Assembly (NCBI RefSeq): GCF_001428365.1
Contig: NZ_LMSH01000002.1
Span: 496,132 to 560,131, forward strand
Direction: 5' to 3'
Length of the DNA stretch: 64,000 bases
Source of the DNA: Arthrobacter sp. Soil763
Lineage (GTDB): Bacteria > Actinomycetota > Actinomycetes > Actinomycetales > Micrococcaceae
The position numbers were made by a program, and so were the translations under genes. Positions within the stretch are counted from its first letter, which is position 1. Each line of letters opens with the position of its first letter. The notes under the pieces were generated by a model, which did no database searches, had not been told where the DNA came from, and was given only the letters and a program-made list of their open reading frames with translations. This document shows, piece by piece, positions 33,579 to 42,758 of this stretch.

Positions 33579-34604
33579 TCAGCCGAAGAGGACGGCGGCT
33601 TCCTCGTAGCGGTGCTCGGGGACGCTCTTGAGGTTGCCGAGGGCGGCGTCGAAGCCCACGTGCACGATGTCGGTGCCGTTCAGCGAGACCATGGTGCCCC
33701 AGCGCTGCTCGACCACGGAATCGATCGCCGCCATGCCGAGGCGGGTGGCGAGGACCCGGTCGAACGCCGTGGGTACGCCGCCGCGCTGGATGTGGCCGAG
33801 GACCGTCGCCCGGGTTTCGATGCCGGTGCGGGCCTCAAGTTCGGGGGCGAGCAGTTCGGCGATGCCGCCGAGCCGGGGCCGGCCGAACGTGTCCAGCCCG
33901 CGTTCGGAGTGCGGGGCCTGCTGCCCCTCGGGGACGAAGCCCTCCGCGACGACGACCAGCGGGGCGCGTCCGCGGTCGCGGGCGGAGACGACCCACTCGG
34001 TGATTTGTTCCATCGAGACCTTCTGCTCCGGGATCAGGATGGCGTGGGCGCCGGAGGCCATGCCGGCGTGCAGGGCGATCCAGCCTACGTGCCGCCCCAT
34101 CACCTCGGCGATCATGGTCCGGTGGTGGGACTCGCCGGTGGTGCGCAGCCGGTCGATCGCCTCGGTGGCGATCTCCACCGCGGTATCGAAGCCGAAGGTG
34201 TAATCGGTCGCGTCGAGGTCGTTGTCGACGGTCTTGGGCACGCCGACGATCTTCAGGCCGGCGTCGGTCAGGCGCTTGGCGGCGGCGAGGGTGCCTTCGC
34301 CACCGATGGCGATGATGGCGTCGATGCCCAGGCGGTCCATGTGGGCCTTGATGACCTCGGGGCCGCCGTTGTTTTCGAACGGGTTCGTGCGGGAGGTGCC
34401 GAGGATGGTGCCGCCCTGCTTGGCGATGCCGCGGACCATCGTGCGGGGGATGTCGATGACGTCGCCCTCGACGACGCCCCGCCAGCCGTCCAGGAATCCC
34501 ACGAATTCGTGGCCGTGGACCGCGATGCCCTTCAGTACGGCGCCGCGGATGACCGCGTTCAGTCCGGGGCAGTCTCCGCCGCTGGTGAGGATTCCAATTT
34601 TCAT
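33579..34604 (-). CDS. pfkA: 6-phosphofructokinase
   Basis: Phosphorylates fructose 6-phosphate in glycolysis. 341 residues from ATG 34604, where the protein opens with MKIGILTSGGDCPGLNAVIRG. Donor-site residues are mixed. GGEGT has Gly where pyrophosphate enzymes have Asp, but GVPKTVDNDL has the Lys typical of pyrophosphate enzymes. This Gly/Lys pair is the form of the ATP-dependent actinomycete enzymes (Streptomyces, Amycolatopsis type). The catalytic Asp is in TVDNDLDATD. Confidence 0.94.
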   Translation of the reverse strand: MKIGILTSGGDCPGLNAVIRGAVLKGIAVHGHEFVGFLDGWRGVVEGDVIDIPRTMVRGIAKQGGTILGTSRTNPFENNGGPEVIKAHMDRLGIDAIIAIGGEGTLAAAKRLTDAGLKIVGVPKTVDNDLDATDYTFGFDTAVEIATEAIDRLRTTGESHHRTMIAEVMGRHVGWIALHAGMASGAHAILIPEQKVSMEQITEWVVSARDRGRAPLVVVAEGFVPEGQQAPHSERGLDTFGRPRLGGIAELLAPELEARTGIETRATVLGHIQRGGVPTAFDRVLATRLGMAAIDSVVEQRWGTMVSLNGTDIVHVGFDAALGNLKSVPEHRYEEAAVLFG

Positions 34605-34725
34605 GTCTCGGCTCAAATCCTGGTTCGAAGGTATACAGGCAGAGCGCCACGCTGAGCTCACCTAGAAGTGTACTGGCGCATGTGGGGCAGGACACAAACC
34701 GCGTCCACCGCCATGGGCATGAACG

Positions 34726-34760
34726 CCCGATGCCCCCGCCGGGGTGGCGGGGGCATCGGG
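34726..34760. terminator. 15-bp hairpin downstream of the PspC operon
   Basis: CCCGATGCCCCCGCC, GGGGT, GGCGGGGGCATCGGG is a perfect stem 25 bases past the PspC stop on the minus strand. It lacks a T-run. Confidence 0.5.
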
Positions 34761-34784
34761 AGGGTACTGAAGTTCCGGCGCGGG

Positions 34785-35039
34785 TCAGGGCCGTCCGGCC
34801 CGCCGTTCCAGGAAGGACTCAAGCACGATCGCGTTGCGCTGGTCCGGCAGGACCAGCCAGGCGGCGAGATAGAACACGAAGGCCGGGCCGGGCAGCAGGG
34901 CGAAGAGCAGAAACGCGATCCGGACGAAGGCGGCGTCGACGTTCAGTTTGGCGGCGATCCCGCCGCACACGCCGCCGAGCCAGCGCTCCGGGCCGCGCTT
35001 CAGGCCGAGGCCCCGGACGATGCTGAAGAATTTTTCCAT
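34785..35039 (-). CDS. Stand-alone PspC-domain membrane protein
   Basis: 84 residues that are nearly all PspC domain: RWLGGVCGGIAAKLNVDAAFVRI, then a hydrophobic helix ending in LAAWLVLP. It is the third gene of a minus-strand operon. PspC proteins sense or buffer envelope stress. Here it sits beside a PspC-domain kinase and a large PspC protein, so it probably works in the same response. Confidence 0.9.
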   Translation of the reverse strand: MEKFFSIVRGLGLKRGPERWLGGVCGGIAAKLNVDAAFVRIAFLLFALLPGPAFVFYLAAWLVLPDQRNAIVLESFLERRAGRP

Positions 35040-35042
35040 GGT

Positions 35043-35315
35043 TCAAGACTTCCCGTTCGTAGTGTCTTTGTCACGTCCGCGGGCGGACAGCAGCCCGCCG
35101 ACCACCAGCGCGGCGCCGGCGCCGATCATCAGTCCGATCAGCACGTAGGTGCCGTTCAGGGCCACCAGGCCCAGGCGGGAGATGACGGTCAATGCGGCCA
35201 GGGCGATGATGATCAGGCCCCACACCACGGTCCCCACGCGGGGGCGGGTTGCGTCGGGCTCCGCGGAGCCGGCCGCCGCGTCCGGCAGGTCCGCTGCCGG
35301 GTGATAGCTGTTCAT
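35043..35315 (-). CDS. Small two-helix membrane protein of the PspC operon
   Basis: 90 residues: a polar N-terminus, two hydrophobic helices (VVWGLIIIALAALTVISRL and VLIGLMIGAGAALVVGGLL regions) and a charged tail. It lies one base after the large PspC gene and three bases before the small one, so it belongs to the same transcript. No family is recognised. Confidence 0.78.
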   Translation of the reverse strand: MNSYHPAADLPDAAAGSAEPDATRPRVGTVVWGLIIIALAALTVISRLGLVALNGTYVLIGLMIGAGAALVVGGLLSARGRDKDTTNGKS

Positions 35316-35316
35316 G

Positions 35317-36888
35317 TCAGTTCCCTTCCCTCACGGTGATGTTGCTCAGCGTGCCGGAGACCTTGACGATCAGCCGGGCGCCGGGTTTGTCCGTGTTGTA
35401 ATCGTTTTCCTGGGTGGTGATGCCGCCGTGGTTGCCTCGGCTGTCGTTCAGGTTGCCCATCGTCATGTCCGCCTCGAGCTGCACGGGGACGGTGGCGGGG
35501 ATGGCGATCACGACGTTGCTTGCCGTCACGTCCAGCCGGACCACGACGTCGGAGGCCAGCGGCGCGGTCAGGTTCAGCTTGGTCAGGTCCACGGTGCCGG
35601 TGGCCCCGGTCATCTCGAAGCCGTCCCGGGCCTGTTCGATGCTGGCGGGGACCCAGTCGATGTTCTGGAACCGTGCCCGCTCAGCGTAGGGGGCGAGATT
35701 GAACACGCCGCCAATAATCAGTGCCACCACCGCGAAGAATCCCAGGATGCCGCCGGTCCGGCCCCTGAGTCCGGAGACCAGGATGCCCAGCCCCAGGACG
35801 GCGACGCCGCTCGCCCAGGCCACAGCGTCCGTTGCCCCGCCCAGGAAGATGATGCCGGCGGCGTCGAGGGCCTTGATCCCGCCGCCGACCAGGAGGGCGA
35901 GACCGGCGGTGACAGCCACTGCCGGGGTGCCGGGACCCAGGTTGCGGGGCTTCGGGGCGGGGCGCGGGGCCGTGGCGGCCGGGCGGTATCCGCCGGAAGG
36001 CGGCGGGGTGTAGCTGCCCCCGGCCGGAGCCGGAACCGGCTGGTAGCCGCCGGCTGTGGCTGTGGCCGGGTGGTATCCGCCGTCGGTGGCCGTGGCCGGG
36101 TGGTACCCGGCGTCGGCGGGGGAGCCAGCCGCGACCGGCGACGTCCGGCCGGTGCCGGACGGTGGGGTCCCCGGCGCTCCGGAGCCGGGCGGCGTCGCGG
36201 CGTCGCGCGTCTTGTTGCGCTGGGTCAGGTAGTAGATGGCGTAGATGGCCCCGCCGACCCAGAACACGGTCCAGACGAAGGCGCCGAAGCCGTATCGGTC
36301 CCAGCCCCAGACGCCGCCGCCCAGGCTGGGGAAGCCGATGAGCGTCGTGATCAGGGCCCCGGTCATTCCGGTACTCCAGCGGCCGGCGGCTGCCTCCTGG
36401 ACGTGGATGCGTCCGTCGGGCTCCGGCAGCAGCGCCCAGGCGAGCCCGTAGAGCAGGACACCGACCCCGGCGAAGACGGTCAGCACGATCAGGATGCCGC
36501 GCACAATCAGGGGGTCCACGCCGAGGCGCTGGGCGATGCCGCTGGCGACACCGCCGATCCAGCGCTCGCGGCCCCGGTGGATGCCGTGGCTGCGGATCCA
36601 GTCAAAGAAGTTCTGCCCTGCCGCCGGGGTGGGGGCAGCCGGTGGCGGGGTCGAACCCGAGTAGGAGGGATACGGGCCGCCGGGCGGGTAGAGCGGCGGA
36701 ACGTCGCCGGCGGTGGCCCCGGGACCGTGGCCGGTACCGCCGGACGCGGGCGTGGGCATGGTGCCGGTGGCCTCGAAGCCGTCGGGTGACGTGGGGCCTG
36801 CCGGGGTCTCCGGCGTGGTGTCCGAAGCGTCGTCCGGGCCGCCTGGAACGGTCGGGCCCTCATCTGGATGCGGAGTGTGCGGATTCAT
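35317..36888 (-). CDS. PspC-domain membrane protein with LiaF/DUF4097-like C-terminal domain
   Basis: 523 residues from ATG 36888 (GGGAGG upstream). Order: a Pro-rich acidic N-terminus; a PspC domain at about residues 90-155 (RERWIGGVASGIAQRLGVDPL); membrane helices; a low-complexity Tyr/Pro/Gly repeat region near residues 260-310; more helices; and a C-terminal beta-rich domain (TVDLTKLNL, ASNVVIAIPATV) like those of LiaF or DUF4097 proteins. It is divergent from the PspC-domain kinase gene, suggesting sensing and output in one envelope-stress circuit. Confidence 0.87.
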   Translation of the reverse strand: MNPHTPHPDEGPTVPGGPDDASDTTPETPAGPTSPDGFEATGTMPTPASGGTGHGPGATAGDVPPLYPPGGPYPSYSGSTPPPAAPTPAAGQNFFDWIRSHGIHRGRERWIGGVASGIAQRLGVDPLIVRGILIVLTVFAGVGVLLYGLAWALLPEPDGRIHVQEAAAGRWSTGMTGALITTLIGFPSLGGGVWGWDRYGFGAFVWTVFWVGGAIYAIYYLTQRNKTRDAATPPGSGAPGTPPSGTGRTSPVAAGSPADAGYHPATATDGGYHPATATAGGYQPVPAPAGGSYTPPPSGGYRPAATAPRPAPKPRNLGPGTPAVAVTAGLALLVGGGIKALDAAGIIFLGGATDAVAWASGVAVLGLGILVSGLRGRTGGILGFFAVVALIIGGVFNLAPYAERARFQNIDWVPASIEQARDGFEMTGATGTVDLTKLNLTAPLASDVVVRLDVTASNVVIAIPATVPVQLEADMTMGNLNDSRGNHGGITTQENDYNTDKPGARLIVKVSGTLSNITVREGN

Positions 36889-37012
36889 ACTTCGATCCTC
36901 CCGGTCCGTGCGCCGCCGCTCTACTGGGGAAGACCCTGAACGGCCCCTGAGTGGCCCCCGGTTCGGACCGAATCCGGCTCCGGGAAGCCCCGACCCGTGC
37001 TTGGATTGAGCC

Positions 37013-38368
37013 ATGACAACAGCCGTATCCCGTCCGCCGTTGACCCGCGGCGGTGACCGCGTCATCGCGGGCGTCTGCGCGGGTCTGGCCAACCACCTCG
37101 GCTGGCCGGTGCGGATGGTCCGGATCGGCATGGTGGTCGCCGCGCTCGCGGGCGGGGCCGGAGTAGCCTTCTACGCCTGGCTCTGGATCATGGTGCCCAC
37201 CGCGGATGAGAGCGCGACACGCGGCGCCCGGCAGCCGGCGTCGCCCATTGCCCCGGCAGTGAGCGCACCGGCCGACGGCGGACCCGGCCCCGGCGCACCG
37301 GGGGCCGGTCCCGGAACCTGGCGGCCCCGGCTCCCGGGCATGCCTTATGGCAAGGAAATCCTGCTGGGCGCCGGGCTGCTGCTGGCGGCGGGCATCCTGG
37401 TCGCGCGGCTTGCGGGCCTTGATGTCCCGCTCGGCACCCTGATTCCGGTGGCGGCGATTCTGGGCGGCGCGGCGATCGCCTGGATGCAGCTGGATGAAAC
37501 CCGGCGCGCGGGCATCATGGACAAAGCCAAGGCCGACCAAGCCGGCGGGTGGGCCCGGCTCGCGGCCGGGCTGGGCCTGGTGGTGGCCGGTGTGCTGCTG
37601 ATGGTCTCCGGCTCCGGCTCGTGGGAACAGACCTGGCTGGCCCTGCTGGCGTCCGTGGCCGTGCTGGGCGGCGTCGCCCTGGTGCTGCTGCCGTGGGGCC
37701 TGAAGTTCTGGCGCGACCTCGAGGCCGAGCGGGCCGGCCGCGTGCGGGCTACCGAACGGGCTGAAATCGCCGCGCACCTGCACGATTCGGTGCTGCAGAC
37801 CCTGGCACTGATCCAGCGCCGGGCCGGCAACGAGCACGACGTCGTCCGCCTGGCGCGCGCCCAGGAACGCGAGCTGCGCGGCTGGCTCTACCGCGACCCG
37901 GACCGGGGCGCGGGCCAGCTCTCGGACCGGATCAAGGAGGCCGCCGCCGAGGTCGAGGACTCCCTGGGCCACGCCGTCGAGGTCGTGACGGTGGGGGACT
38001 GCGGCATGGATGAGCGTACCGAAGCCCTCGTCCAGGCGGCCCGCGAGGCCATGCTCAACGCTGCCCGGCACGGCGGCGGGGCAGTCTCGGTCTACCTGGA
38101 AGTCACCGATGACGCCGCCGAGGCCTTCGTGAAGGACCGCGGGCCGGGATTTGACCCGGGCTCGATCCCGCCGGACCGCCTGGGCGTCCGGGAATCCATC
38201 ATGGGTCGGATGCGGCGCCACGGCGGCACCGCCGCTATTGCCAGCGGCCCCGACGGAACCGAGGTGCGGCTCCGGCTTCCGCTCACCGGTGCGGCAGCCC
38301 CGCACGGCGCCGGGAACAACGGCAACGGGACCTACGGTGCCGGCGACAACGGAGAGGAACCACAGTGA
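37013..38368 (+). CDS. PspC-domain sensor histidine kinase
   Basis: 451 residues. The N-terminal 65 residues are a PspC domain (GGDRVIAGVCAGLANHLGWP). Several membrane helices follow, then a NarL-type kinase core: H-box EIAAHLHDSVLQTLALIQRR (phospho-accepting His near residue 262), N-box AAREAMLNAARHGG, and G-box KDRGPGFDPG. PspC as a sensor input suggests response to membrane or wall stress. The stop overlaps the response regulator start (GTGA). Confidence 0.92.
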   Translation: MTTAVSRPPLTRGGDRVIAGVCAGLANHLGWPVRMVRIGMVVAALAGGAGVAFYAWLWIMVPTADESATRGARQPASPIAPAVSAPADGGPGPGAPGAGPGTWRPRLPGMPYGKEILLGAGLLLAAGILVARLAGLDVPLGTLIPVAAILGGAAIAWMQLDETRRAGIMDKAKADQAGGWARLAAGLGLVVAGVLLMVSGSGSWEQTWLALLASVAVLGGVALVLLPWGLKFWRDLEAERAGRVRATERAEIAAHLHDSVLQTLALIQRRAGNEHDVVRLARAQERELRGWLYRDPDRGAGQLSDRIKEAAAEVEDSLGHAVEVVTVGDCGMDERTEALVQAAREAMLNAARHGGGAVSVYLEVTDDAAEAFVKDRGPGFDPGSIPPDRLGVRESIMGRMRRHGGTAAIASGPDGTEVRLRLPLTGAAAPHGAGNNGNGTYGAGDNGEEPQ

Positions 38369-39054
38369 GCAACCAGCCATTGGGCAACGGTGCGGAGTCC
38401 GTGCCGGCCGCGGCCACCCGGGTGGTGATCGTCGATGACCACGCGATCTTCCGGTCGGGACTGAAGGCAGACCTCGACCCGGACATCCTCGTCGTCGGCG
38501 AGGCCGGCACCGTGGAGGAGGCCGTGGCTGTCATCGCGGCGGCCCGGCCCGACGTCGTCCTGCTCGACGTGCACCTTCCCGGCGGGCTCGGGGGCGGCGG
38601 ACGCGACGTCCTGGCCGGTTCCGCGGCGCTGCTGGGCACCACCCGCTTCCTCGCCCTGAGCGTCTCGGACGCCGCGGAGGACGTCGTCTCGGTCATTCGC
38701 GCCGGTGCGAGGGGCTACGTCACCAAGACCATTTCCGGGGCCGAGATCAGCGACGCGGTGCGCCGGGTGGCGGGCGGCGACGCGGTCTTCTCGCCCCGGT
38801 TGGCGGGGTTCGTCCTCGACGCGTTCGGGACCGCCCCGGCTGAGATCGCCGACGACGAACTGGACCGGCTTTCGGCCCGCGAACTTGAGGTGATGCGGCT
38901 GATCGCACGCGGTTACAGCTACAAAGAAGTGGCCAAGGAACTGTTCATCTCGATCAAGACGGTCGAAACCCATGTGTCAGCAGTGCTGCGCAAGCTGCAG
39001 CTCTCCAGCCGGCACGAGCTGACCCGCTGGGCCGCGGAGCGCCGCCTGCTCTAA
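38365..39054 (+). CDS. NarL/LuxR-type response regulator
   Basis: 229 residues. Receiver: VVIVDDHAIFRSGL with the acidic pair and the phospho-accepting Asp in VVLLDVHLPGG; Lys in YVTKTISG. The C-terminal LuxR helix-turn-helix (LSARELEVMRLIARGYSYKE, then SIKTVETHVSAVLRKL) binds DNA. It is the cognate partner of the overlapping PspC kinase and likely controls the neighbouring PspC operon. Confidence 0.94.
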   Translation: MSNQPLGNGAESVPAAATRVVIVDDHAIFRSGLKADLDPDILVVGEAGTVEEAVAVIAAARPDVVLLDVHLPGGLGGGGRDVLAGSAALLGTTRFLALSVSDAAEDVVSVIRAGARGYVTKTISGAEISDAVRRVAGGDAVFSPRLAGFVLDAFGTAPAEIADDELDRLSARELEVMRLIARGYSYKEVAKELFISIKTVETHVSAVLRKLQLSSRHELTRWAAERRLL

Positions 39055-39060
39055 CCCAAA

Positions 39061-39121
39061 GATGCGCTATCACTTGGGGTCCTCAAAACCTGCTGATGAG
39101 GACTAAAAGTGATAGCGCATC
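39061..39121. repeat. 61-bp REP-like palindrome between convergent genes
   Basis: GATGCGCTATCACTT (39061-39075) and its exact complement (39107-39121) form a 15-bp outer stem. GTCCTCA (39079-39085) and TGAGGAC (39097-39103) form a 7-bp inner stem around an 11-base loop. It sits seven bases past one stop codon and 16 before the other. Confidence 0.85.
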
Positions 39122-39136
39122 GGGGTAGGAGGGCTG

Positions 39137-40354
39137 CTACTTCGCCTTGCCGAGGAAGTCCTGCAGGCGGCCGACGCCGGTTGCGAGGTCCTCATCGCCC
39201 AGCGCGTAGGAGAGGCGCAGGTAGCCGGACGGGCCGAAGGCCTCGCCGGGCACCACTGCAACCTCGACCTCGTCCAGGATCAGTGCCGCGAGCTCGGCCG
39301 AGGTCGAGGGCCGGGCCGGGCCGTTCGCCGTCGGGAACTCCTTGCCCAGCAGCGCCCGGACGTCGGCGTAGACGTAGAAGGCGCCCTTCGGGGTGGGGCA
39401 GTCCACGCCCTCGATCGCGTTCAATCCGGCCACGATGGCCTTGCGCCGCCGGTCGAAGGCCACCTTCATCTCGTCGACCGCGGTCAGCGGGCCGGATACC
39501 GCGGCAAGGGCGGCGATCTGCGGGATGTTGGAGACGTTCGAGGTGGCGTGGGACTGCAGGTTGGTGGCGGCCTTGATGACGTCGGCCGGGCCGATCATCC
39601 AGCCGACCCGCCAGCCGGTCATGGCGTAGGTCTTGGCGACGCCGTTGAGGATGACCACTTTGTCGCCCAGTTCCGGGACGGCGGTGGCGATCGAGGAGAA
39701 TGGCATGCCGTCGTAGGTGAGGTGCTCGTAGATCTCGTCCGTGACCACCCAGAGGCCGCGGGATGCGGCCCAGAGGCCGATCTCCCGGACCTGCTCCGGG
39801 GTGTAGACGGCGCCGGTGGGGTTGGAGGGGGAGACGAACAGCAGGATCTTGGTGCGGTCCGTGACCGCCGCCTCCAGCTGCTCCACGGTGACCAGGTACT
39901 CCTGCTCCGGGCCGGCGAAGACCTCAACCGGGACGCCGCCCGCCAGCCGGATCGCTTCCGGGTAGGTGGTCCAGAACGGCGTCGGGACAATGACCTCATC
40001 GCCCGGGTCCAGCAGCGTCGCGAAGGTGTTGTAGACAGCCTGCTTCCCGCCGTTGGTGACCAGCACCTGCGATGCCTCGGCCTTGTAGCCGGAGTCCCGG
40101 AAGGTCTTAGCCGCAATCGCCTGCTTCAGCTCGGGCAGCCCTCCGGCGGGGGAGTAGCGGTGGTACTTCGGCTGGCCGGCGGCCTCGATGGCGGCCTGCA
40201 CGATGTAGTCCGGGGTGGGGAAGTCGGGTTCACCCGCACCGAAACCGATGACCGGCCTGCCGGCAGCCTTCAACGCCTTCGCCTTGGCATCGACAGCCAG
40301 TGTGGCGGATTCGGCTATGGCGGAAATGCGCTGGGAAATGCGGGCGGCAGGCAT
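39137..40354 (-). CDS. aspC: PLP-dependent aminotransferase (class I, aspartate type)
   Basis: 405 residues of fold type I. The pyridoxal-phosphate Lys is in [39 protein letters not shown] and the C-terminal [11 protein letters not shown] (substrate carboxylate Arg) complete the pattern. Annotated relatives are aspartate aminotransferases; the exact amino-acid preference cannot be read. It is convergent with the response regulator and lies just upstream of tRNA-Trp on the opposite strand. Confidence 0.85.
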   Translation of the reverse strand: MPAARISQRISAIAESATLAVDAKAKALKAAGRPVIGFGAGEPDFPTPDYIVQAAIEAAGQPKYHRYSPAGGLPELKQAIAAKTFRDSGYKAEASQVLVTNGGKQAVYNTFATLLDPGDEVIVPTPFWTTYPEAIRLAGGVPVEVFAGPEQEYLVTVEQLEAAVTDRTKILLFVSPSNPTGAVYTPEQVREIGLWAASRGLWVVTDEIYEHLTYDGMPFSSIATAVPELGDKVVILNGVAKTYAMTGWRVGWMIGPADVIKAATNLQSHATSNVSNIPQIAALAAVSGPLTAVDEMKVAFDRRRKAIVAGLNAIEGVDCPTPKGAFYVYADVRALLGKEFPTANGPARPSTSAELAALILDEVEVAVVPGEAFGPSGYLRLSYALGDEDLATGVGRLQDFLGKAK

Positions 40355-40540
40355 TGCGGGTCCGTTCTTCGCGTACAGCTCAGGGCTGGATGTGGGATTC
40401 GACGAAATCTACTCTATGCTGATCTGCGGATCCTCCGGGGTGCCGGGGTCGAATGTGACCCGCGCGGTTTTGCGGCCTCACGGCGTGCAAAACGCCGCAG
40501 GCAGCCAGGGCGGAACGGGCCGGTTCGACGTGGACGCAGA

Positions 40541-40563
40541 TGTTGCGTAGACTGGTTCTCCGG
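40541..40563 (+). promoter_or_regulatory. Promoter of tRNA-Trp
   Basis: TAGACT at 40558-40563 is preceded at 17 bases by TCGACG, giving a transcription start about 70 bases before the tRNA. Confidence 0.45.
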
Positions 40564-40639
40564 TGTTGAAAACACGATGATGGCGTGCGCCTCAGGGAAA
40601 CCTGCGGAACAGGCGCGTCTTGGCCGGTTTTCGATCCAT

Positions 40640-40712
40640 AGGGTAGTGGCGCAATTGGTAGCGCAGCGGTCTCCAAAACCGCAGGTTGCAGGTTCGAGTC
40701 CTGTCTGCCCTG
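40640..40712 (+). tRNA. tRNA-Trp (CCA anticodon)
   Basis: A 73-base cloverleaf. Acceptor AGGGTAG pairs with CTGCCCT (one G-T pair). The D-arm is GCGC...GCGC. Anticodon stem GCGGT/ACCGC holds loop CTCCAAA with anticodon CCA, and the T-arm contains GGTTCGAGTCC. The CCA end is not encoded. It precedes secE, as in related actinobacteria. Confidence 0.96.
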
Positions 40713-40806
40713 CGCAAGCTGTTCCGGATTTCACCGGAACAAGCGCAGCAACCATGGTTCAGTCCAGAGCCGGGTGTCCGACATCGCAAGGATGAGTGAG
40801 GATCAG

Positions 40807-41076
40807 GTGACCGAAACGGCTGCCAGCAGCTCTAAGGGCCGCCCCGCCAAGAACGCCCCCAAGGCAGGATTCTTCGCTCGGATTGCACTCTTCGTCCGCC
40901 AGGTCATCGGTGAACTGAAGAAGGTTGTCGCACCCACCCGCAAGGAATTGATCAACTACACACTCGTGGTGCTGGTGTTCGTGGTCATCATGATGGTGAT
41001 CGTCACCCTGCTGGACCTGGCCTTCGGGACCGGAGTGAGCTGGGTCTTCGGCGGAACGGGCGCCACGGACCGCTAA
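40807..41076 (+). CDS. secE: Preprotein translocase subunit SecE
   Basis: 89 residues from GTG 40807, with GAGGA five bases upstream; ATG 40792 is an alternative. A basic N-terminus, the conserved amphipathic FVRQVIGELKKVVAPTRKEL and a single membrane helix (TLVVLVFVVIMMVIVTLL) match the short SecE form. It clamps SecY in the export channel. It lies in the standard secE-nusG pair. Confidence 0.95.
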   Translation: MTETAASSSKGRPAKNAPKAGFFARIALFVRQVIGELKKVVAPTRKELINYTLVVLVFVVIMMVIVTLLDLAFGTGVSWVFGGTGATDR

Positions 41077-41188
41077 GGCGACCGGTCCGCAGACTGCGTG
41101 GACGCCCGCTAATCCGGGCTTTCCGCGGGGTGTGCGGAATTGAGTCATTTAAATAGGCATGTTAGGCAATGAGGAAGCAGGAGACCAA

Positions 41189-42016
41189 GTGTCTGAGCAG
41201 GAGCTCGAGGTAACTGAGACTGAGCTGGATAAGAGCCAGGACGCCGTGGTGGAAACCCCGGAAGAGTCCGAGGCCGCGTCTGCTGCGCCCGAATCCGACG
41301 CCGCCGACGAGACCGCCGCTGAAGCCGACGTCGACGTCGAAGAGTCCGCTGCCGGCGACGCCGAGGAAGCCGAGGAGGGCGACGCCCTTGCCGCCGCCGC
41401 CGCTGCCGCTCCCGTGGACCCCGCCGAAGAATTCAAGGCCAAGCTGCGCCGCCAGGAGGGTGACTGGTACGTCATCCACTCCTACGCCGGCTACGAGAAC
41501 CGCGTGAAGGCCAACCTGGAAACCCGCATCCAGACTCTGGACATGGAAGATTACATCTTCGAAATCCAGGTTCCGATGGAGGAAGTCGTTGAGATCAAGA
41601 ACGCTCAGCGCAAGGTCATCAACCGCGTCCGGATCCCCGGCTACGTGCTGGTCCGCATGGACCTGACCGACGCCTCCTGGGGCGCCGTCCGCCACACCCC
41701 GGGTGTCACCGGCTTCGTGGGCAACGCCCACAACCCCGTGCCGCTGCGCCTGGACGAGGTCTTCTCCATGCTCGCCCCCGTCTTCGAGGAAGAGCAGGCC
41801 GAAAAGGGCAAGCCGGTCAACAAGCAGAACCAGGCTCCCGTGGCCGTCGACTTCGAGGTCGGCGAATCCGTCATCGTCAAGGAGGGCCCGTTCGAGACCC
41901 TGCCCGCGACGATCGCCGAGATCAAACCCGAGTCCCAGACCCTCGTGGTGCTGGTCTCGATCTTCGAGCGCGAGACCCCCGTGACCCTGGCGTTCAACCA
42001 GGTCAGCAAGATCTAG
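41189..42016 (+). CDS. nusG: Transcription termination/antitermination factor NusG
   Basis: 275 residues from GTG 41189 (AGGAG upstream). A roughly 85-residue acidic Ala/Glu-rich extension, common in actinobacteria, precedes the NGN domain ([36 protein letters not shown]). The C-terminal KOW domain ([19 protein letters not shown]) ends the protein. It couples RNA polymerase to Rho or ribosomes. Confidence 0.96.
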   Translation: MSEQELEVTETELDKSQDAVVETPEESEAASAAPESDAADETAAEADVDVEESAAGDAEEAEEGDALAAAAAAAPVDPAEEFKAKLRRQEGDWYVIHSYAGYENRVKANLETRIQTLDMEDYIFEIQVPMEEVVEIKNAQRKVINRVRIPGYVLVRMDLTDASWGAVRHTPGVTGFVGNAHNPVPLRLDEVFSMLAPVFEEEQAEKGKPVNKQNQAPVAVDFEVGESVIVKEGPFETLPATIAEIKPESQTLVVLVSIFERETPVTLAFNQVSKI

Positions 42017-42146
42017 CACCACCCACAGAATTCGCCCCGGGCTGCCCGCTTAGCAGCCCTGGAGCGGCCGGCCGCCTCGCCATGGCGGCCAACCACCTGA
42101 GGCACGCTCCTGTGTCCCAGGACGTAATTGAGAGAAGGACCCTACA

Positions 42147-42578
42147 TTGGCTCCCAAGAAGAAGGTCACCGGCCTCATCAAGCTGCAGATCCAGGCAGGT
42201 GCCGCCAACCCGGCCCCGCCGATCGGTCCTGCGCTTGGCCAGCACGGTGTCAACATCATGGAATTCTGCAAGGCGTACAACGCTGCGACGGAAGCCCAGC
42301 GCGGCAACGTTATCCCCGTGGAAATCACGGTCTACGAAGACCGTTCCTTCACGTTCATCACCAAGACCCCGCCGGCTGCAGAGCTCATCAAGAAGGCCGC
42401 AGGCGTCGCCAAGGGTTCGGCTACCCCGCACACCGTCAAGGTTGCCAAGCTGACCCAGGCACAGGTCAACGAGATCGCCTCCACCAAGATGGAAGACCTC
42501 AACGCCACCAGCCTCGAAGGCGCCGCGAAGATCATCGCCGGCACCGCCCGCTCCATGGGCATCACCGTCGAGGGCTAG
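42147..42578 (+). CDS. rplK: Ribosomal protein uL11
   Basis: 143 residues, TTG start with AAGGA upstream. [20 protein letters not shown] and the [15 protein letters not shown] segment are diagnostic. L11 forms the GTPase-associated centre with L10 and L7/L12. About 180 bases without a gene separate it from rplA. Confidence 0.97.
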
Positions 42579-42758
42579 TACCCACCGCTGACGCGGCGCC
42601 GGGACGGGAAACCGACCACGACGCCGGACAGCACCGCCGGGCGACCGGCACCACCTGAACATTGAATATCGGAAATCCGTCAATAGCCTTCGGATGCCCG
42701 ACTGTGGCAGGGCCCAGCGCGGTCCGCAGACCACAACTGCACAAGGAGAAAAAGCAGC

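Noticed and set aside
35980..36110. Short tandem repeats in the large PspC gene suggesting a CRISPR-like or minisatellite array
   Set aside because: They are imperfect in-frame Tyr/Pro/Gly codon repeats of a disordered protein segment; there are no spacers.
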